Positions 1 through 7,515 of a stretch of 64,000 bases of DNA are shown piece after piece; position 1 is the first letter of the stretch, and each line of letters starts with the position of its first letter. The stretch is from UBA7672 sp963718145. GTDB lineage: Bacteria > Pseudomonadota > Alphaproteobacteria > Caulobacterales > Hyphomonadaceae. The notes under the pieces were generated by a model. It was given only the letters and a program-made list of their open reading frames with translations, was not told where the DNA came from and made no database searches. Where the stretch lies: NCBI GenBank assembly GCA_963718145.1, contig CAVQYJ010000023.1, positions 868,001 to 932,000 of the forward strand, written 5' to 3'. The position numbers and the translations under genes were made by a program.

Positions 1-429
1 CGACTTCAGCAGGCCGAGGCTCTCGATCGCAAGCTGGCGGATTTCCGTGCGCGCTTCTGCGTAGCTCCCCGGCTCCCATATCTGGAAGCGGTCGCCGAGG
101 CCGACAAAGCGAACCTTCTCGCTGATGCCTGCCTTCGCCATGAGGGTTGCGTCGAGCACGATGCGTCCGCCTTCGTCAGGTCTGGCCTGGACCATGTCGC
201 CCAGGATCGTCGTCGCCAGGGCAAAGCGCCTCTTGTCCATCAGGTCGAGGCCGGAGATAGACGCGGCGAAGCTCTCGACCAGCGACTGTCCGCAGCCCTC
301 GATGCAGGGCTTGTCGAGCGATTCCCACAGGTAGACGTTGTCCTCTCCGCCCAGCGATTTGCGGAACGGCGCGGGGATCGACACCCGCTTCTTGACGTCC
401 ACGATGCTCTCGAATGAGGAGAGAAACAT
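1..429 (-). CDS. mraZ: MraZ transcriptional regulator (3' end outside window)
   Basis: First gene of the division and cell-wall (dcw) cluster. MraZ is a DNA-binding protein of the AbrB/swapped-hairpin fold that represses its own operon. The leftward frame opens at the ATG complementary to 427-429 with MFLSSFESIVDVKKRVSIPA, the usual MraZ start, and stays open for 143 codons to the window edge. A full protein is about 150 residues, so little is missing. The dcw genes should lie beyond position 1. The upstream region carries a repeat array matching known MraZ operators. Identification rests on the N-terminal sequence and its location beside rnpB, a common alphaproteobacterial arrangement. Confidence 0.9.
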   Translation of the reverse strand, partial: MFLSSFESIVDVKKRVSIPAPFRKSLGGEDNVYLWESLDKPCIEGCGQSLVESFAASISGLDLMDKRRFALATTILGDMVQARPDEGGRIVLDATLMAKAGISEKVRFVGLGDRFQIWEPGSYAEARTEIRQLAIESLGLLKS

Positions 430-517
430 ACCCCGGTTTGCCCGCTAAGCGCTGCGTCCGAACGGACCCGCGCACCCTTGGAAAAGACTCGCCACAGCGC
501 CCCTGCCATGGAGATTT

Positions 518-562
518 GGGGATATCATGGGAGGTCATGGGAAACAACGGGACTTAATGGGT
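518..562 (-). promoter_or_regulatory. MraZ-box array: five NGGGN repeats at 10-bp spacing
   Basis: On the + strand GGGGA, TGGGA, TGGGA, CGGGA and TGGGT begin at 518, 528, 538, 548 and 558, each separated by 5 nt, so one copy falls on every helical turn. MraZ is known to bind TGGGN direct repeats with 5-nt spacers upstream of mraZ. The array sits 90-135 bp upstream of the mraZ start, where autoregulation is expected. The promoter itself was not resolved. Confidence 0.75.
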
Positions 563-629
563 CTTAACCTTTGCGACCCTTTGAATTCAGGAACAAAAGA
601 AGGTCCCTTGACCAGTTGTCGGGCCGAGG

Positions 630-638
630 TGTGGATAA
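630..638. promoter_or_regulatory. Perfect DnaA box between mraZ and rnpB
   Basis: Positions 630-638 read TGTGGATAA, the exact complement of the strong DnaA box TTATCCACA. A near match, CTATTCACA, lies around 716-724. A GANTC methylation site (GATTC) lies near 675. DnaA and CcrM methylation both time transcription in Caulobacterales, so this could link the dcw promoter to replication. The sequence match is direct; the function is inferred. Confidence 0.45.
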
Positions 639-740
639 GTAGTTAGCGAGGTGTGAACGGATTGGCGCAGGTCCCCGATTCCACGGGAATTCCTCCGTGG
701 ACGGTCGAACGCCAATCTATTCACAGCTTAGGCGTTAATA

Positions 741-1180
<440 letters not shown>

Positions 1181-1341
1181 TTATGATCCTACCACATTTG
1201 GCCGCAGCCTGCGACGGATTAGAGGATTCGGCCCGTTTTTCAGGCCGTCATGACAGGAAAGCCGTCAAAACTGCGCTTGGTCATGGCCTGTTCAGCTTGG
1301 TTTCACTAAAAGCTGGCCGCAGAGTTCTTGGAGGGTTGTAT

Positions 1342-1662
1342 ATGAAACTGACGTCCGCATTGGTCTTGGGGCTGGGCCTGCTTGTTGCGCCGGCCTTCGC
1401 AGAACCGGGACCGGCTGAAGGTCAGGCCACCTTCGAAGCCCGCTGCAAGATGTGCCATGGCACCGGCATGGGCGGCGCGCCGCTCATGGACAAGATGGCG
1501 GTCCTCGAAGCGACAGCGGTGGTCGAGAAGTTGACCAACGGCACGATGGCGGCAATGTCTTCGGGCCTGTCGGACGCCGACAAGCGTGACATCGCCGTCT
1601 ACCTCACGAAGAAGGGCCTGCCGGCTTCCGGCAGCCTGCCGGAAGTGAAGCCAGCCGGCTGA
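1342..1662 (+). CDS. Class I c-type cytochrome
   Basis: Small periplasmic electron carrier of 106 residues. A signal peptide of about 20 residues ends at APAFA. The single haem site is C35-K-M-C38-H39, and a Met in the MAAM segment (about residues 73-76) probably supplies the distal ligand. The chosen ATG follows GGAGGG at 1330-1335 with 6-nt spacing. A longer frame extends upstream but runs through rnpB and is discarded. Its redox partner cannot be told from context. It is transcribed away from rnpB and converges on the BLUF gene. Confidence 0.88.
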   Translation: MKLTSALVLGLGLLVAPAFAEPGPAEGQATFEARCKMCHGTGMGGAPLMDKMAVLEATAVVEKLTNGTMAAMSSGLSDADKRDIAVYLTKKGLPASGSLPEVKPAG

Positions 1663-1759
1663 GCTTTCCTCGATCGCCGGGGCGCTGACAGTCTCAAGCT
1701 TTGCGTCCGCTTGGGCCTTGCCGGATCGCCATGGAACCGCGCGCTTTGCTGCCGGATGG

Positions 1760-2215
1760 TCAGGCCGGCCGGACGGCTGCGAACGAGGCGAGGAAGGCGG
1801 CAAGACCGTTGTCCGCTCCCGGCGCCGGCGAGCCTATCATCGCCGAGCGGGCGTTCACCGCCATGCGCAGGTCGTTGAAGGCCTGCTTTTCGCCGGCGCT
1901 CAGATTGCGGCCGGTCACATACTGCATCGAGGCCGGGAAGGTGCGTTCCGTGCACGGACCCGATTCCAGCAGGATGAGACCGGAGTGTCTGCGGTCGCGA
2001 CGGATTCGCTGCATCAGGCTTGCGAGCCCCGCGGCAGGTCCTTCGAGTGCTTGAAGGAAAGCGCCTTCGTAGAAGAGCAGCAATCCGGTGATCCCTGCCC
2101 CGGCGTTGGCCGCCTTTGCACGAAGGTAGATCCGGTCGAGTTCATCGGCCCGCAAGACGCCGACGGCGGTGCTGAGATAGACGACACGATGCAAGGCAGA
2201 AGACGGAAGCAACAT
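1760..2215 (-). CDS. Short BLUF-domain blue-light photoreceptor
   Basis: Flavin-binding blue-light sensor of 151 residues: one BLUF domain (about 7-100) and a short C-terminal extension, with no fused output domain. The key residues have exact BLUF spacing: Tyr13, Asn37 (in ANAGAGITG) and Gln55 (in FLQALEG), equivalent to AppA Y21/N45/Q63. The ATG at 2215 is preferred because GGAG lies 6 nt upstream. An in-frame ATG 10 codons earlier (2245) has no ribosome site. Short BLUF proteins act through partner proteins; none is evident next to it. The family call is firm, the output unknown. Confidence 0.9.
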   Translation of the reverse strand: MLLPSSALHRVVYLSTAVGVLRADELDRIYLRAKAANAGAGITGLLLFYEGAFLQALEGPAAGLASLMQRIRRDRRHSGLILLESGPCTERTFPASMQYVTGRNLSAGEKQAFNDLRMAVNARSAMIGSPAPGADNGLAAFLASFAAVRPA

Positions 2216-2286
2216 CGCCAACTCCGTTCGACCGTGGGGGATCATGCGGCCGCACCGGTAAACATGGGATTAGCGCTTCTGCCGCG

Positions 2287-3051
2287 CTACGGTTCCTTGG
2301 CGAGCTGCGACAACCGGGCAATTTCGTGCACCAGCGCCACGGTTTCAGGATCCCCGTCGCCCGAAACCACGGCCTGCCGCCAGCGCCGCTGGAATGCGCG
2401 AACGACAAGGCGCGTGGCGCCGTCGAAATTGCCAGTCACCGCGATCCGGTAGCCGATGGCCGCGAGGCCCTGCTGCAACCGTTCGACCGTCACGCCGGCA
2501 TCGCCCAGCGAGACGTTGTGCATCATCCATGGTTCTGGCCGCGTCTTGCCCGGCCAGAGGCCGATGCCGGCTTCGGCAAGGCGCTTCCAGGGGAAACGCT
2601 CGCCTGGATCGTCCTTGCGGTCCGGGGCGATGTCGGAGTGTGCGACAATGCGGTTCTGCGGGATCGGCCAGCGGGACAGGATGCCGGCGCAGAGCTCGAT
2701 CACCGCCGCGATCTGGATGTCCGGAAAGGGCGGCAGGCCAAAGTCGTGCCCGCCATTGACGATCTCGATGCCGATCGACCGCGAGTTGAGGTCGTCATCG
2801 CCTCGCCACCAGCTTTTCCCCGCCTGCCAGGCGCGCTTGTCCTCCGGCACCATGGCAAAGACCGTCCCGTCTTCCTCGACCATGTAGTGGGCTGAAACCT
2901 GCGCGGCGGGATCGCGCAGTCGCGCAAGCGCCGAGGGGCCGTCCTTCATGCCAGTGTAGTGCAGCACCAGCATGTCGAGCGGGAACTGCCGTTCGTTGAA
3001 ATTGGGGCTGGGCGCCTGGACGACCTTAAGATTCGCGCTGGGAAGACTCAT
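2287..3051 (-). CDS. N-acetylmuramoyl-L-alanine amidase (AmiD/AmpD-like)
   Basis: Zinc amidase that cleaves the MurNAc-L-Ala bond in peptidoglycan or its turnover products, 254 residues. The amidase_2 domain spans about 20-160. Predicted zinc ligands are His31 (LHYT), His138 (AHSDIAP) and Asp148 (KDDPG), with Glu96 (IGIEI) as catalytic acid. The C-terminal part (about 175-245) resembles a peptidoglycan-binding repeat. No signal peptide is evident, so a cytoplasmic AmpD-like role is as likely as an envelope one. The start overlaps the stop of the upstream transporter by 4 bp (ATGA), which suggests translational coupling. Confidence 0.88.
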   Translation of the reverse strand: MSLPSANLKVVQAPSPNFNERQFPLDMLVLHYTGMKDGPSALARLRDPAAQVSAHYMVEEDGTVFAMVPEDKRAWQAGKSWWRGDDDLNSRSIGIEIVNGGHDFGLPPFPDIQIAAVIELCAGILSRWPIPQNRIVAHSDIAPDRKDDPGERFPWKRLAEAGIGLWPGKTRPEPWMMHNVSLGDAGVTVERLQQGLAAIGYRIAVTGNFDGATRLVVRAFQRRWRQAVVSGDGDPETVALVHEIARLSQLAKEP

Positions 3052-3953
3052 TGGCCGATCTTGTCGCCAACCGTGGCTTCAGGGAAGCGCCGGTTTGGCC
3101 GCGCGCTGATGACCGCAACCCCCGCAATCGCGATGATCGCCCCCACCACCAGCTTCGCCGTGAACGGCTCGCCCAGAACGATGACGCCCAGGATCACGCT
3201 CATGACGGGCGTCATCAGGGTCAGCGGCGAGACCAGCGTGACCTCGTATTTCTTGAGCAGGCGATAGAAATTTCCATGGGCGAAGATCGAGACGCCCGCC
3301 ACGGCGAAGATGCTCGCGGCATAGACGCGCCAGTCGCCGATGATGAAGGGATGCAGCTGGTCGTGCTCGGTGAGGAGCGATGTGATCAGCAGAGGCGCGA
3401 ACGAGAAGAGGCCGATCCAGGCCTGCAGCCGCATCGCCGGCATGGGCTCGATCCGCTTCATCAGGATATTGGCGCCGGCCCCGATGAAGGCCGCGGCGGT
3501 GAGATAGACGACGCCGACCGTCAGCGAGAAGCCTTCAGGGTCGATCGCGATGATCATCACGCCGACAAAGCTCATGACGATGCCGATGGCGCGCGTCCAG
3601 CCGATCTGCTCGCCCAGGAACATGATCGAGAGAAGGGTGGTGAACGGCACGCCGAGCTGCCCGATCACGCCCGCGACCCCCGCCCCCGCCGTCGCAAGAC
3701 CGGTGAACAGGAGGCCGAAGTGAACCCCTGCCATCCCCATGGCGATCAGGAACATCATGCCGATCTGCCGCGGCGCAGGCAGCAGAAACGGCAGGAGCAC
3801 GAGCGCGACCAGACCCACGCGCACGAAGGCGAAGAACAGGGGCGGCACGCCCAAGTCGGTGACCGCCCAGCGCGTGACGACGAGGTTGAGCGCCCACATG
3901 AGGCAGATCGCGACAAGCAGCCCGAAGTCGGCGGGCTTCATCCCCGGCCCCAT
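3048..3953 (-). CDS. EamA/DMT-family transporter
   Basis: Inner-membrane carrier of the drug/metabolite transporter superfamily, 301 residues, about ten hydrophobic segments in two EamA repeats. The first repeat includes LMWALNLVVTRWAVTDLGVP. The second ends with the typical segment MTPVMSVILGVIVLGEPF near 255-272. Substrate unknown; family members export amino acids, metabolites or drugs. It is co-transcribed with the amidase gene through a 4-bp overlap, which might point to cell-wall fragment handling, but that is inference only. Confidence 0.87.
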   Translation of the reverse strand: MGPGMKPADFGLLVAICLMWALNLVVTRWAVTDLGVPPLFFAFVRVGLVALVLLPFLLPAPRQIGMMFLIAMGMAGVHFGLLFTGLATAGAGVAGVIGQLGVPFTTLLSIMFLGEQIGWTRAIGIVMSFVGVMIIAIDPEGFSLTVGVVYLTAAAFIGAGANILMKRIEPMPAMRLQAWIGLFSFAPLLITSLLTEHDQLHPFIIGDWRVYAASIFAVAGVSIFAHGNFYRLLKKYEVTLVSPLTLMTPVMSVILGVIVLGEPFTAKLVVGAIIAIAGVAVISARPNRRFPEATVGDKIGQ

Positions 3954-4030
3954 GAAGACTCACATGCGATTTTTGTAGAGTCGTCTGGACCGCGCGCAGC
4001 GCCGGCGCAAGGGCTGCGATGAAGCGAGGT

Positions 4031-4312
4031 TCAGGTCTCGATGATCCAGCCATCGGCGGTGTTGCGCGCCTCCAGCGTAGCGGGCGACTCGTTCGCCGGC
4101 TTGCGGCGGGGACGGGCGATGCCGTGGGCGAAGGTGAGGAACACTGCGGCGATCGCCAGCATGAGCCCGATGAACGTGGTGGCGACGAGAGCGGCGATGG
4201 CGGCGGCGAGGAGGAACAGCCCGAAACCTGCCTTGCCAAGCAGCGCCCCGACCTTCTGCAACCCGGCCTGGAGGCGGGCGGCGATGTCGGACTGGCCTAG
4301 CGTCTCGGTCAT
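4031..4312 (-). CDS. Small conserved membrane protein
   Basis: Ninety-three residues beginning MTETLGQSDIAARLQ. An amphipathic N-terminal stretch is followed by one long hydrophobic region (about 25-62, probably two helices) and a polar, basic C-terminus. The start at 4312 follows AAGGAG with about 8-nt spacing; an in-frame ATG 14 codons earlier lacks a ribosome site. No family was recognised. It lies downstream of the TerB/DnaJ gene on the same strand, 45 bp away, so co-transcription is likely. Confidence 0.6.
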   Translation of the reverse strand: MTETLGQSDIAARLQAGLQKVGALLGKAGFGLFLLAAAIAALVATTFIGLMLAIAAVFLTFAHGIARPRRKPANESPATLEARNTADGWIIET

Positions 4313-4357
4313 GCGGGAGGCTCCTTCGAATTCAAGGTGCGCCCGGCGCCCCAAAAG

Positions 4358-5050
4358 TCAATCGGCGCGGGTGAGAAAACCGCGGTCGGCGCGGATGCGG
4401 GCGAAGGCGGTGGTGATCTTCGCCGCTTTTTCGTGCGCCACAGGTTCATAGTCGCGCAGGGCCGATGTGTCGGGATGGTTTTCCCTCATGAGGCGGCGGT
4501 AGGCGGCGCGGACGTCCTCGAACGTCGACATGTGGGGGACGCCGAGGACCAGGTAGGGGTCGTCCGGTTCGGCGCCGAGATGACTGGCCTTGATGCGCCG
4601 GTACTGGTCCTCGTTGAACCCGAACGAGTCCGAAACGCTGCGCAGGTAGGCGAGTTCGTCGGAAGTGACCGCACCGTCGGCTGCGGCAATCTGGAACAGC
4701 CCGTCGAGCACGCCTTCGAGCAGGCACGGCCGGTTGGCGTAGCGCCTGGCGATGCGCCGCGCATAGCTTTCATAGCCGATGACCGTCTGGCGCGCGATGT
4801 TGAAGACGCGGCGCATCGCCGCCTCGTCCCCAGGCGCCGACCTGAACACGCGCGAGAACGCGGCCACCTCATCGACCGTCACAAGTCCGTCAGCCTTGGC
4901 GAGCTTTGCGCCAAGGCCGACGACGGCGGCTGTAAATTCAAGATCGTTGGCGTCCGGCCCGCACAGAGGCTCCGCCACCTCGCGCGAAGGCTCCTCGCCC
5001 ACGTCGAAGGCGCTGCCTGCAAGATTTGCCAGTTGCGACCAGATGCTCAT
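4358..5050 (-). CDS. TerB-domain/J-domain co-chaperone, DjlA-like
   Basis: Protein of 230 residues. The N-terminal TerB-like helical domain (about 35-150) contains the two acidic KADGLVTVDE and AADGAVTSDE repeats typical of TerB. The C-terminal J-domain (about 163-225) keeps the HPD tripeptide in ENHPDT, which stimulates DnaK ATPase. The same architecture occurs in DjlA, but the DjlA N-terminal membrane helix is absent here, so this protein is probably soluble. The start is the first ATG of the frame. Confidence 0.85.
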   Translation of the reverse strand: MSIWSQLANLAGSAFDVGEEPSREVAEPLCGPDANDLEFTAAVVGLGAKLAKADGLVTVDEVAAFSRVFRSAPGDEAAMRRVFNIARQTVIGYESYARRIARRYANRPCLLEGVLDGLFQIAAADGAVTSDELAYLRSVSDSFGFNEDQYRRIKASHLGAEPDDPYLVLGVPHMSTFEDVRAAYRRLMRENHPDTSALRDYEPVAHEKAAKITTAFARIRADRGFLTRAD

Positions 5051-5320
5051 CGACCCCCGCGTCTAGCATTGTCTCTCGCCCATGACTAAGGCGCAATCGG
5101 GACTCACACCGTGGTTAAGTGCATCGGCTGCGGTTTCGCAGCGGGACCAATGACAGCGGGCCCCTTGGAAACTCCCGGAGCCGTCCAAATATCAGGCGTT
5201 ACCGGAACCCCATGCGGTCCCAAGAGTAATTCCGGCGCTGTCGTACTGAACGACCCCGTCACAAGTTCCGAAACCCGGCGATCTAGTCCCCCCACGTCCC
5301 CCCGCCGGGCACAGGAAGCG

Positions 5321-5358
5321 TCGCCGCCGCCCTCACGGGCTGGCGGCGATTGCTTTTC
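5321..5358 (+). terminator. Orphan rightward intrinsic terminator
   Basis: TCGCCGCC (5321-5328) pairs with GGCGGCGA (5342-5349). An inner GCCC/GGGC extends the stem, closed by a TCAC loop, with one bulged T. The stem is followed by TTGCTTTTC. The T-rich tail exists only in the rightward sense, yet no convincing rightward gene lies in 5051-5320. This 440-bp gap between two leftward genes otherwise shows no coding-like frame (the two frames there have poor third-position GC), so a small RNA ending here is possible. Confidence 0.5.
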
Positions 5359-5492
5359 TGGGCTGGGAAAAGCTGAACGGGGCCGGTCGCGATTAACCTT
5401 GCTTCGACCAGGAGTTTGCCGAGGCGAGATGCTTCATCAGGTCTCCCGCCGGCGTGACCGGCCCGCTGTGGGGCGCCGTCACCTTCATCACG

Positions 5493-7034
5493 TCACCGCG
5501 AGTTGGACCTGAACCCCCGCGCGCCACGTCGGGGCGATTCTGGCCCTTGCGATGGCCGGACGATTTCTGGCCCGCGGCTTTCTTGGGGCCATTGTGCGTG
5601 ACGATCCGGCTGCTGGCGATCCGGCTGCGCGCCATTGCCGGACTTCACGCCCGACCAGCCTGCCGCCTGTCCGCCGCCCTTGCCGCGGCGATTGCTGCGA
5701 CGGGCGCGGCCTTCGCCCTCGGCGCGCGGCTCGTGCTGGGTGTGCTCGCCGGCGTCGGCGCGATGACGCTGGTCGCCGCGCGGATCGTTGCGGCGGGATT
5801 TCTGTCCCTGGCCCTGGCGGCGCGGCTGGGCCTCGCCACGGGTTTCGGGACGGCCGCCGCGTTTCGCCTCGATATTGGCGTTGACCGAGAGCTGGGCGAG
5901 CACCGGGTCGTTGCGGCGATCGGCGCTGGGGATTTTCTGGCGCGTCACCTTCTCGATGTCGCGCAGGAGCGAGCGTTCGTCTTCCGCACAGAACGCAAGC
6001 GCAGAACCGTCCTTGCCGGCGCGGGCCGTGCGGCCGATGCGGTGGACGTACTGTTCGGGAACATCCGGCAGTTCGTACTGGACGACGTGAGTCACGCTCG
6101 AAATGTCGATGCCTCGGGCGGCGATGTCGGTCGCCACGAGCGCCCTCACCTCGCCGACCTTGAAGGCCGCAAGGGCGCGTTCGCGCTGGTTCTGCGACTT
6201 GTTGCCATGGATAGCCGAAGCGGCGACGCCGCCGCCTTCCAGGATTTTCGCAACCTTGTCGGCGCCGCGCTTGGTGCGGGTGAAGACGAGGACGCGGCTG
6301 AACGAGGGATCGGCGAACAGCTCTGTCAGCAGGCCCCGCTTGCGGCCAGCTTCGATGAACACGACCTGCTGGTTGACGCGCTCGACCGTGGTCGAGGGCG
6401 GGGCAACGGAGACCTTGAGCGGGTCCTTGAGCAGCTCGCCGGCCAGCTTGCCGATGTCGGCGGGCATGGTGGCGGAGAAGAACAGGTTCTGGCGCTGCTT
6501 GGGCAGGTGTTTCACGACCTGCCGGATCGGCAAGATAAAGCCCATGTCGAGCATCTGGTCGGCCTCGTCGAGGACGAAGATTTCGACCTGGCTAAGGTCC
6601 GCGTCACGCTCGCCGAGGTGGTCGAGCAGGCGGCCCGGAGCGGCCACGATGACATCGACGCCGCGGGCCAGCGCCGAGCGCTGGGGACCGTGGGCGACGC
6701 CGCCGAAGATGGTGGCGACTGTCAGGCCGAGCTGGGCGCCATAGGCGCGGAAACTCTCGGCGATCTGCGTTGCAAGTTCGCGCGTCGGCGAGAGAACGAG
6801 GCAGCGGCAGCCCTTGCGCGGCGCAGGCTTCTTGTTCGCCGCGAGGCGGTGGAGGATTGGAAGGGCGAAGGCGGCGGTCTTGCCGGTGCCGGTCTGGGCG
6901 ATGCCGAGCAGGTCCCGGCCTTCCATGACGCCGGGAATGGCCGCGGCCTGGATCGGTGTCGGGTCGGTGTAGCCCTTGTCGGTCAGCGCCTTGAGGATCG
7001 AGGCGTTGAGCCCGAGGTCTTTGAATTGGGTCAA
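5493..7034 (-). CDS. DEAD-box ATP-dependent RNA helicase, RhlE type
   Basis: RNA helicase of 513 residues for ribosome assembly or mRNA turnover. Motifs in order: Q-motif region GYTDPTPIQ (21-29), Walker A AQTGTGKT (46-53), PTREL, DEAD in VLDEADQMLD (about 148-157), SAT in FFSATMP, then the helicase C domain with TDIAARGIDI and HRIGRTARAG. After about residue 385 the protein becomes a low-complexity Arg/Gly/Gln-rich tail of about 125 residues, as in RhlE helicases, used for RNA binding. The start is the first ATG, MTQFKDLGL. The very long rightward frame opposite it is a shadow. Confidence 0.92.
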   Translation of the reverse strand: MTQFKDLGLNASILKALTDKGYTDPTPIQAAAIPGVMEGRDLLGIAQTGTGKTAAFALPILHRLAANKKPAPRKGCRCLVLSPTRELATQIAESFRAYGAQLGLTVATIFGGVAHGPQRSALARGVDVIVAAPGRLLDHLGERDADLSQVEIFVLDEADQMLDMGFILPIRQVVKHLPKQRQNLFFSATMPADIGKLAGELLKDPLKVSVAPPSTTVERVNQQVVFIEAGRKRGLLTELFADPSFSRVLVFTRTKRGADKVAKILEGGGVAASAIHGNKSQNQRERALAAFKVGEVRALVATDIAARGIDISSVTHVVQYELPDVPEQYVHRIGRTARAGKDGSALAFCAEDERSLLRDIEKVTRQKIPSADRRNDPVLAQLSVNANIEAKRGGRPETRGEAQPRRQGQGQKSRRNDPRGDQRHRADAGEHTQHEPRAEGEGRARRSNRRGKGGGQAAGWSGVKSGNGAQPDRQQPDRHAQWPQESRGPEIVRPSQGPESPRRGARGFRSNSR

Positions 7035-7236
7035 AGGGGAGGTTTCTTTCGTGTGCGCGAACAGGCGGACACCCGTCTTTGCGGGTCCGCGCGCGGCGCT
7101 GTCTTGATGGGATGGCCCGGCGTGCGCGGGCGATCATGCGATCTTTTCAGGGCTCAACGGGCAAGGCCCTTCTGGACCCTTCACGCTTCCGGAGCGCCGA
7201 TATCGGCCCGATCTCATCAGGTCGCGAGGCGCATTT

Positions 7237-7260
7237 GGGTCACATAGACCCTAAAGTCAA
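7237..7260 (-). promoter_or_regulatory. Possible rhlE promoter with GGGTC-N5-GACCC palindrome
   Basis: On the minus strand TTGACT (complement of 7255-7260), a good -35 hexamer, is followed directly by the perfect inverted repeat GGGTC-TATGT-GACCC (7237-7251). This is about 200 bp upstream of the helicase start and is the most promoter-like sequence in 7035-7325, which otherwise holds no gene I can support. No clear -10 was found at the expected distance. Confidence 0.35.
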
Positions 7261-7325
7261 GCTAACGGTCTGTAATCAGTGAATTTGACGCGGCGCGGAT
7301 CCCGGACGCCCGGCAGTTCCGGCCG

Positions 7326-7424
7326 TCAGGCCGCCAGCATGAATGCCCCGACCAGCAGCCCGATCTCGATGCGGATCCAGCTCAGGTCGACGCGCCGAAG
7401 TGAGGTGAAGACCGCCTGCGCCAT
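7326..7424 (-). CDS. Possible 32-residue membrane miniprotein
   Basis: Short leftward frame encoding MAQAVFTSLRRVDLSW followed by a hydrophobic tail ending IGLLVGAFMLAA and a TGA stop. GGGAG lies about 5 nt before the ATG (complement of 7422-7424). It lies 91 bp downstream of the DUF885 gene, same strand. The charged N-terminus plus hydrophobic C-terminus fits a small membrane protein, but length and lack of a recognised family keep confidence low. Confidence 0.35.
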   Translation of the reverse strand: MAQAVFTSLRRVDLSWIRIEIGLLVGAFMLAA

Positions 7425-7515
7425 TCTGGCTCCCGCCTGCCGTCACGTGCCGGCATTGGACCAAGGCTATCGGTGCAAGCGCACCCCGCAAGCGCGGACA
7501 CGCGGGCAGCGAATC

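Noticed and set aside
5111..5512. Rightward frame with Cys-rich start (MVKCIGCGF)
   Set aside because: Poor third-position GC compared with real genes here and it runs through the orphan terminator and into the helicase gene.
5454..7247. Rightward frame of 597 codons opposite the RNA helicase
   Set aside because: Antisense shadow; the leftward strand has all DEAD-box motifs.
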